DNA from: Exiguobacterium sp. RIT594
Lineage (GTDB): Bacteria > Bacillota > Bacilli > Exiguobacteriales > Exiguobacteriaceae
Assembly (NCBI RefSeq): GCF_003339585.1
Contig: NZ_QPKF01000003.1
Location: forward strand, 124,001 to 188,000
Length of the DNA: 64,000 bases
Direction of reading: 5' to 3'
A program made the position numbers and the translations under genes. The notes beneath the pieces were generated by a model. That model was given only the letters and a program-made list of their open reading frames with translations. It was not told the origin of the DNA and searched no databases. Shown here in pieces: positions 58,466-64,000 of this stretch (the first letter of the stretch is position 1; every line of letters starts with the position of its first letter).

Positions 58466-59224
58466 TCATTTCATGAAGTTGGTATAGGCAGCTCGGCCTG
58501 TACGTTTTGCTTCCTCCGATAACAAGCTTGCGGCTTCTTCGTCAAGGACAACCATCACATCGGCGTGACGTTGTAAAATCGTCGCCGGGCAAGCAGTCGT
58601 TGCCGGACCCTCCATCATGTCGCGAATCGCCTCTGCTTTTCGCTCGCTTGAAGCGACTAATAAAATCTTCTTCGCTTCCATGATTGTTCCGATGCCCATC
58701 GTGATTGCTTCAGTCGGCACATCCTCCAACCGGTCAAAAAAACGTTGATTGGCAATCCGGGTCGACTCGGTCAGCTCGGTTACATGTGTTTTGGCATCAA
58801 ACGGTGTACCGGGTTCATTGAATGCGATATGACCGTTCGAACCGATGCCGAGCAGTTGAATGTCGATTCCTAGTTTCCGAACCAGTTCTTCATACCGCGC
58901 ACTCTCTTGACTTGGATCAACTGTATTTCCAATCGGTACATACGATTCTTTGAAGTCGACCGCATCAAACAAATGCTCCTGCATGAACGTATGATAACTG
59001 TGCGGGTGATCCGGACTCAGTCCGACGTATTCGTCCAAATTGACGGTCGTCACATGCCGGCAATCGACTTGATCCTTGCGCCATTCTTCATATACACCGA
59101 GCGGAGAGCTGCCTGTCGCCAGTCCGATCGTCAATCCTTCCGGGTGTCTTACAATCTCCTGTTTGAGCAGTTGATACGAGACATTAGCCAATTCTTCTGC
59201 TTTTTCTACAATCATCCATTTCAT
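58466..59224 (-). CDS. nagB: Glucosamine-6-phosphate deaminase
   Basis: A 252-residue deaminase converting glucosamine-6-phosphate to fructose-6-phosphate and ammonia. LATGSSPLG binds phosphate, NLDEYVGL carries the catalytic Asp (Asp64), and GSNGHIAFNEPG carries the catalytic His (His132). Length matches the shorter Bacillus-type NagB. It follows nagA by 6 bp. Repression by NagR through the operator upstream of nagA is likely. No clear terminator was seen after it. Confidence 0.95.
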   Translation of the reverse strand: MKWMIVEKAEELANVSYQLLKQEIVRHPEGLTIGLATGSSPLGVYEEWRKDQVDCRHVTTVNLDEYVGLSPDHPHSYHTFMQEHLFDAVDFKESYVPIGNTVDPSQESARYEELVRKLGIDIQLLGIGSNGHIAFNEPGTPFDAKTHVTELTESTRIANQRFFDRLEDVPTEAITMGIGTIMEAKKILLVASSERKAEAIRDMMEGPATTACPATILQRHADVMVVLDEEAASLLSEEAKRTGRAAYTNFMK

Positions 59225-59230
59225 CAGTTG

Positions 59231-60376
59231 TTACCCCTTTCCGTTTGTAAATCGGTGCACTTCTCCGCGGTGAACGGTTTGTTCGACTTTCAAGTCTGCC
59301 GTTAATACGACAAAGTCCGCATCCTTGCCCTGCTCGAGTCGTCCTTTATGTGTTAAGCCAAATTCTTCTGCCTGGTTGATCGAAGTCATCTGTACTGCTT
59401 GTTCGAGTGAACAGCCGGTAAAGGTGATGATATTGCGTAACGCCTGATCCATCGTCAGGACACTGCCTGCTAAGTTCCCGCTTTCAAGACGCGCGGCTCC
59501 GTCCTTGACGTGCACGGTCTGTCCGCCGAGTTCATATTCTCCGTCCGACAATCCCTTCGCTCGCATCGCATCGGTGATGACTGTCAAACGGTCTGGTCCT
59601 TTCATCCGGTAAGCGAATTCGACCATCTCTTTCGAACTATGAATCCCGTCTGGAATGATTTCCGCGTATACCGATCGTTCGAGGAGACAATATCCGACTG
59701 TCCCCGGTTCCCGGTGATGCAAGGCGCGCATTTGATTATAGAGATGCGTCCCGTGGCTGACATTACCTAAATGATTTTGATCGAATGTCGCATCGGTATG
59801 TCCGGCAGACGGAATCGCACCCGTCTCTCGGACCACCGCTTCAAAGTCACGGGCACCCGACCGCTCCGGAGCGTATGTGACCAGTTTGATCTGATTTCCG
59901 GATGCCTGTTGCCATTTTAAAAATTGATCCGCATCCGGTTCGACGATGTATTCCAACGGTTGGGCTCCGGCATAGTCCGGATTAATGAACGGTCCTTCTA
60001 AATGAATCCCTTCAATCATGGTCTGCCGGGAATTGATGACGTCCCGTGTGACTTCTAGTGCCCGCGTAATCTGGTCCCAGTCTTGGGTAATCGTCGTCGC
60101 AAAAAAAGACGTGACACCTTCCGCAAGCATCGCTTTACTCAACCGGTGCATCGCTTCCGCATTCGCATCCATCGTGTCGACATCATATCCACCGTGGATA
60201 TGAACATCAATCATCCCTGGAATCAGTCGTTTTCCTTTAAGATCGATGACGACTTCGTCGCGTGGTGTATAATCTGACATCTTCCCGATTTCTTGGATAG
60301 TCTCTTCAAAACGGATGAATCCGTCTTGAATGACAGTATGTCCCGTATAAATTTCTGCATGAATCATGCTTGGCAT
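59231..60376 (-). CDS. nagA: N-acetylglucosamine-6-phosphate deacetylase
   Basis: A 381-residue amidohydrolase removing the acetyl group from GlcNAc-6-phosphate. The metal motif DVHIHGG (His59, His61), HLEGPFINP, SAGHTDA, HLYNQM and the catalytic TDAMRAKG are intact. AAAGGAAAG precedes ATG 60376. It is the first gene of nagAB, with a candidate NagR operator 77-95 bp upstream. Together with NagB it feeds amino-sugar carbon into glycolysis and can recycle wall sugars. Confidence 0.95.
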   Translation of the reverse strand: MPSMIHAEIYTGHTVIQDGFIRFEETIQEIGKMSDYTPRDEVVIDLKGKRLIPGMIDVHIHGGYDVDTMDANAEAMHRLSKAMLAEGVTSFFATTITQDWDQITRALEVTRDVINSRQTMIEGIHLEGPFINPDYAGAQPLEYIVEPDADQFLKWQQASGNQIKLVTYAPERSGARDFEAVVRETGAIPSAGHTDATFDQNHLGNVSHGTHLYNQMRALHHREPGTVGYCLLERSVYAEIIPDGIHSSKEMVEFAYRMKGPDRLTVITDAMRAKGLSDGEYELGGQTVHVKDGAARLESGNLAGSVLTMDQALRNIITFTGCSLEQAVQMTSINQAEEFGLTHKGRLEQGKDADFVVLTADLKVEQTVHRGEVHRFTNGKG

Positions 60377-60452
60377 CTTGTTTCTTCCTTTCTCTTTTTG
60401 ATTCCGACAAGTGTTGGTTCTTCACCATTAGTATACCGTTGTTGATTCTAGT

Positions 60453-60471
60453 TGTATAGACCTTTATACAT
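60453..60471. promoter_or_regulatory. Candidate NagR operator upstream of nagAB
   Basis: TGTATAGACCTTTATACAT is identical at 17 of 19 positions to the sequence upstream of nagP (28412-28430). It contains a partial palindrome GTATA/TATAC. Confidence 0.72.
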
Positions 60472-60484
60472 TTAATCAAATATG

Positions 60485-60523
60485 AAAAAGAAGATTCCGG
60501 AGTCTGTTCCAGAATCTTCTTTA
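60485..60523 (-). terminator. Terminator of the MATE-mprF unit
   Basis: AAGAAGATTC (60488-60497) pairs with GAATCTTCTT (60512-60521), with inner GGA/TCC, and a T run on the minus strand. Confidence 0.9.
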
Positions 60524-60524
60524 C

Positions 60525-63083
60525 TTACGGCAATAAAATCCGGTCTTTTTTCTTTGAAATCAGACGTGTCGCTTTTAAAATCGCAATCGTTAATGATTGA
60601 CGTTTACGGTATGCGAGGTAACGTCCTTCCCACTTCGGATCATATTTTTCCTTATAGCGTCTCAACCCGGTAAAGCTGTACATATACCGGATGTTGTTGA
60701 ATACATCGGCAGCTACACGTTCCTGCCAAAATGAAGTTTCGTCCTCACCAACGGACGAGAGTGGAGCCATTCCCATATTAAAGGTGTGGTAGCCTTGCTC
60801 AGTTGCATAGTCAAACAAACGGATGAACATGGCATCCATGATTCCGTTCGGACCATCCGGACGAAAACGCATCAAATCAATCGAGAGAACACCTTCCTGA
60901 TAAGCCGGCATGAACGTCATGAAGCCGAGCATCTGCTGATTGGCATCACGCATGATGCCGATTGGCGCTTGATTCAAATAAGACTCGTTGAAATATCCTA
61001 ATGAAAATCCTTTTTCGGATTTCCCTCCCAACCACTCATCCGAGACGTCACGTAATTGATCCAATAACGCTTCACTAAACGGAGGCGATACGACTTCAAA
61101 CGTCATCCCTTCCCGTTCAAAACGATTTTTAATGGAACGTAAGCCGGCCCGTTTTTTCCCGGAAACGGTAAAGGTCGTCATGTCGACGATCGCCTCTTCA
61201 CCAAGCTTAAAGAAATTAAAGCCGAAATCATGATACAACGACATGTTCTGTGCCTGAATCTGATAGATGTTCGGGATATAACCTAAATCCTCGACACGCC
61301 GTAAGAAACAGGCAATCAACTGGGAATGTTCTTCCGGATTTCCGCTCGGATCACCAAGCATCATAATCCGGTTTCCGGTCTGACTGAACTGAATAAATGA
61401 ACGTCCGGATTCGGAGAAGAAAAAGCGTTTATCGCCGAGAAAAGCCAGGTGACTTAAATAATTTCCCCCTTCTTCCGTCAAGACATCCTTAACTTTTTGC
61501 AGATCTAACTTTTCACCCAAGACCGGCTGATTAAAGGTATTGAACAAACGAATGAAGACGAGTGTGTAGACAAGTGCAAAAATCGCTGCACTCGCGGCAA
61601 ACATGAAGATCTCATGGGCAGGATAAACCTTTGTCCCGTCAGCCGAACCGAGTGTGTAAAAGGCGTATCCGAAAAAGATGAATCCACCGAGGTATAAAAA
61701 ACCGGCAAAAGCGGCCCGGATCAGTCGAGTCGTCGTGATCAGCGTCCGTTCACGATGAAAGGCACTTCGTGACATCGTCACTAAAACCAGTACGATCAAC
61801 ACGACAGACAAGGAAATCAAGTTAAATCCGCGTAGTGCCATCCCGATCAAAGCAAAAGCCGAAACACCATAAATCATATACAGTGAACGCTTCGTCCGTC
61901 GGTACAGAGACGGGGCAAGCAGGACATACAACAAGCCGGCCATCAAAAAGAAACTGTTCGCAAGCAACAACAACTCATGCGGCAGACGGGCTTCCAAATA
62001 TTCATACTGTGTCGAGTTTGGCGGCAAAATCGCCAGACCCCAAATCGCGATGCCGGCGAGTAACGTAATCAAGGCCAATGTAAAATGTCGGACTTTACTT
62101 AAAAAACGTAACTGAAGCCGCCAGATGACGCCGCCGACTTCAACCGACGGGCCGACAATCGGTTTATCCTCAATCATTTTGACGACCGGACCACTGAACT
62201 CACGTGCCGAGAAAATGACCCCGATCACGAATGGAATCAAATAATACACAAGACGATAAATCAACAATCCGGTAAGGACGATCCCTTCTTCGACGCCGGC
62301 ACGCTGCATACCGATCAAAAAGACCAAGTCGAACGAACCGAATCCACCCGGTACCATCGAAATCAGACCGGCTGTCGCGGCGATGATGAAAACGCCGATG
62401 ACTTTAGAAAAACTGACATCCGTCCCGAGGGCCGCCAAAATAAAATAGACGACGACTCCCGCACTGAACCATTCCGCAAGCGATACAAGCGAATAGAGGG
62501 CGATTGACGATGGACGGATACTACTGCTCCCCCGTCGGAAAGTAAACAACAGATAGACCGGAAAGAAAAAGGCAACACCGATGATGACCGGCCATAACCA
62601 TTTCTTTAAATCCAACACTTCAAACGCCGGAAAGACATTTAATAAGGATAATGCCGATAAAATCGATAATCCGCTGATCAGTGTCGGTGCCATCCAACCG
62701 ATCGCTTTCAATAACCGGGTTCCTTCGACGAATGGTCGATAAAGGGCGGTTCTGACGCCCATTCCGGCAAGTCCGCCGAAACCGATGATGCCGTTAAACG
62801 AGTTGGCAATCCAGGATGCCCGGAAAATCAATCCGATCGGAACCTTCACTTGAAGCGAACGCAATAAGAAGAAATCATAAAAGAACATCGTCGCGACCGC
62901 TGCAAGCCCCGATACAATCAATAAAATAAACTTCCAGGACGGAATTTGCTGAATCGCCCGAATCGATTCCTTTAACGAGAGACTTCTTAATTCGTTTTGT
63001 CCCTGATAAAAAATGAACGCAATCAAGATAATCGGCAAAATGATTTTCGCCACTGTCAACACACGTTGTTTATTGAATCTCAT
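60525..63083 (-). CDS. mprF: Bifunctional lysylphosphatidylglycerol flippase/synthetase
   Basis: An 852-residue protein with about 14 membrane helices in the N-terminal flippase part (about residues 1-510) and a cytosolic lysyl-phosphatidylglycerol synthase domain (about 530-830), with GLRSIKNRFEREGM and later the MGMAPLSSVG and RRYKEKYDPKWEGRYLAY motifs. It adds lysine to phosphatidylglycerol using Lys-tRNA and moves it outward, lowering surface charge and giving resistance to cationic peptides. The start ATG 63083 follows AAAGGAGG and overlaps the MATE gene stop by 4 bp; the longer frame to 63176 is inside that gene. Confidence 0.95.
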   Translation of the reverse strand: MRFNKQRVLTVAKIILPIILIAFIFYQGQNELRSLSLKESIRAIQQIPSWKFILLIVSGLAAVATMFFYDFFLLRSLQVKVPIGLIFRASWIANSFNGIIGFGGLAGMGVRTALYRPFVEGTRLLKAIGWMAPTLISGLSILSALSLLNVFPAFEVLDLKKWLWPVIIGVAFFFPVYLLFTFRRGSSSIRPSSIALYSLVSLAEWFSAGVVVYFILAALGTDVSFSKVIGVFIIAATAGLISMVPGGFGSFDLVFLIGMQRAGVEEGIVLTGLLIYRLVYYLIPFVIGVIFSAREFSGPVVKMIEDKPIVGPSVEVGGVIWRLQLRFLSKVRHFTLALITLLAGIAIWGLAILPPNSTQYEYLEARLPHELLLLANSFFLMAGLLYVLLAPSLYRRTKRSLYMIYGVSAFALIGMALRGFNLISLSVVLIVLVLVTMSRSAFHRERTLITTTRLIRAAFAGFLYLGGFIFFGYAFYTLGSADGTKVYPAHEIFMFAASAAIFALVYTLVFIRLFNTFNQPVLGEKLDLQKVKDVLTEEGGNYLSHLAFLGDKRFFFSESGRSFIQFSQTGNRIMMLGDPSGNPEEHSQLIACFLRRVEDLGYIPNIYQIQAQNMSLYHDFGFNFFKLGEEAIVDMTTFTVSGKKRAGLRSIKNRFEREGMTFEVVSPPFSEALLDQLRDVSDEWLGGKSEKGFSLGYFNESYLNQAPIGIMRDANQQMLGFMTFMPAYQEGVLSIDLMRFRPDGPNGIMDAMFIRLFDYATEQGYHTFNMGMAPLSSVGEDETSFWQERVAADVFNNIRYMYSFTGLRRYKEKYDPKWEGRYLAYRKRQSLTIAILKATRLISKKKDRILLP

Positions 63084-64000
63084 TTCACGACCTCCTTTGA
63101 TTTTCTGACAAGATGCATCAGACGGAGCAAGAGGAGACTGGCTCCGACGGCAAGTCCAATGATCAATCCCCACCAATACCCGTCCGGTCCAAGTTCCGTA
63201 AACCGCTCAAAATAAAATCCGAGTGGCAGTCCGATGACCCAGTACGCGGTAATCGTCAAAATAAACGTGACGTTGACATCTTTGAATCCGCGAAGTGCCC
63301 CTTGAGTGGGTGCCGCGACTGCATCGGATAATTGAAAGAAAATCGCTAAAATCATGAAATGAGCCGCCATTTTGATGACTGCCGGATCGTTGCTGTACAG
63401 TGCCGCAATCCGTTCATTTTGAACGTACAGCAATATCCCTGAAAATAGCGAGACGACGAGACACAGCAATAAGCCGATCCACACGTACTGAACGGCATCC
63501 TTGACTCGCTTGGCTCCCATCTCGAACCCGACCGTAATCGTCAGGGCCGATGCGGCCGAGAGTGGAATCATATAGACGAACGAAGCAAAGTTGATGGCTG
63601 CCTGATAAGCTCCAATGACGACATCGCCGTAGGCGCCAAGCAGCAAAGTCACGGCTGAAAAGATACTGACTTCCGAAAAGATTGCTAATCCAATCGGTGC
63701 ACCGAGCAAAACCAATTCTTTGATTCGTGTTACATCCGGTTTATAAAAACGACGGAGAATCCCGAGCCGTTGAAATAGTTCACCTTTCAAGACGACACCA
63801 ATAACCGCGATACATAAAATCCAGTATGTGATGGCTGTTGCCACTCCTGCTCCAATACCGCCCAGTTCCGGAAAACCAAACTTTCCGAAGATAAACAGAT
63901 AATTGAAAGCCACATTAATGGGTAAAGAGAATAATAATAACGTCATTGTGATGTTCGATTTGCCTAACGAATCAATTAAGGTGCGCAGGACAAAGAAGAC
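63080..64000 (-). CDS. MATE family efflux transporter, partial
   Basis: The gene enters from the right edge, so its N-terminus is missing; the frame is open through position 64000. The visible 306 residues contain about eight membrane helices with MATE features: PINVAFNYLFIFGKFGFPELGGIGAGVATAI, a second-half SAASALTITVGFEMGAKR segment and QGALRGFKDVNVTF. MATE pumps export cationic drugs with Na+ or H+. Its stop overlaps the mprF start (ATGA), so the two genes are coupled, a sensible pairing for cationic antimicrobial defence. Confidence 0.93.
   Translation of the reverse strand, partial: VFFVLRTLIDSLGKSNITMTLLLFSLPINVAFNYLFIFGKFGFPELGGIGAGVATAITYWILCIAVIGVVLKGELFQRLGILRRFYKPDVTRIKELVLLGAPIGLAIFSEVSIFSAVTLLLGAYGDVVIGAYQAAINFASFVYMIPLSAASALTITVGFEMGAKRVKDAVQYVWIGLLLCLVVSLFSGILLYVQNERIAALYSNDPAVIKMAAHFMILAIFFQLSDAVAAPTQGALRGFKDVNVTFILTITAYWVIGLPLGFYFERFTELGPDGYWWGLIIGLAVGASLLLLRLMHLVRKSKEVVK

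Overview
The window looks like chromosomal DNA of a low-to-mid GC Firmicute, most likely Exiguobacterium or a close relative. This is an inference from four things: strong GGAGG-type ribosome sites with many TTG/GTG starts; a Bacillus-type gene set (YidD, YkyA, YdhK, YhfH, CsbD, RocD, AdeC, MprF, LCP proteins); a carotenoid (diapophytoene-type) desaturase; and no sporulation genes. I see no insertion sequence, prophage, CRISPR array, rRNA operon or obvious genomic island. It reads as ordinary core chromosome carrying several well-defined regulons.

Layout. 1-5.5 kb: partial CNNM/CorC-type membrane protein, DUF456 and DUF2254 membrane proteins, an aldehyde dehydrogenase with paired inverted repeats upstream, a tautomerase and yidD. 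5.6-12.3 kb: quinone oxidoreductase, a YhgE/Pip membrane protein with 42-bp internal repeats overlapping a TetR regulator, a phosphoesterase, and a PTS EIIC-like permease behind an unassigned structured leader. 12.3-26.8 kb: two identical tRNA-Val(GAC) genes, an RND exporter, a VanY-type carboxypeptidase, a carotenoid desaturase, a two-component system with a histidine-phosphatase gene, a divergent His/Met-rich YdhK lipoprotein, nitroreductase, YhfH, a polysaccharide deacetylase, YkyA and an EamA transporter.

26.8-43.6 kb: N-acetylglucosamine PTS, CsbD, ornithine aminotransferase, a PAS-(degenerate GGDEF)-EAL protein, an amino acid antiporter, MgtC, an orphan OppA, adenine deaminase, a gamma-carbonic anhydrase, a small-ORF locus, an ABC importer with fused permease and binding protein, and a LysM deacetylase. 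43.6-54.5 kb: an eight-gene lysine/diaminopimelate operon (lysC-asd-dapA-dapB-dapH-ilvE-alr-lysA) behind a lysine riboswitch and terminator, then argGH behind an ARG box. 54.6-64 kb: GNAT-AlaX, nagR, an LCP protein, nagAB, mprF and a partial MATE transporter.

How the genes work together. A scattered amino-sugar regulon is tied together by near-identical 19-bp operators upstream of the N-acetylglucosamine PTS gene and nagAB, with the likely repressor NagR encoded between them. Cell-wall supply and remodelling is the dominant theme: the DAP/lysine/alanine-racemase operon, nagAB, two deacetylases, VanY, LCP and MprF. Carbon catabolite control is suggested by cre boxes at rocD and the PTS gene. 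The least explained items are the leader RNA before the PTS EIIC-like gene, the small overlapping ORFs near 39.3-39.6 kb, and the two-component locus with its direct-repeat promoter.
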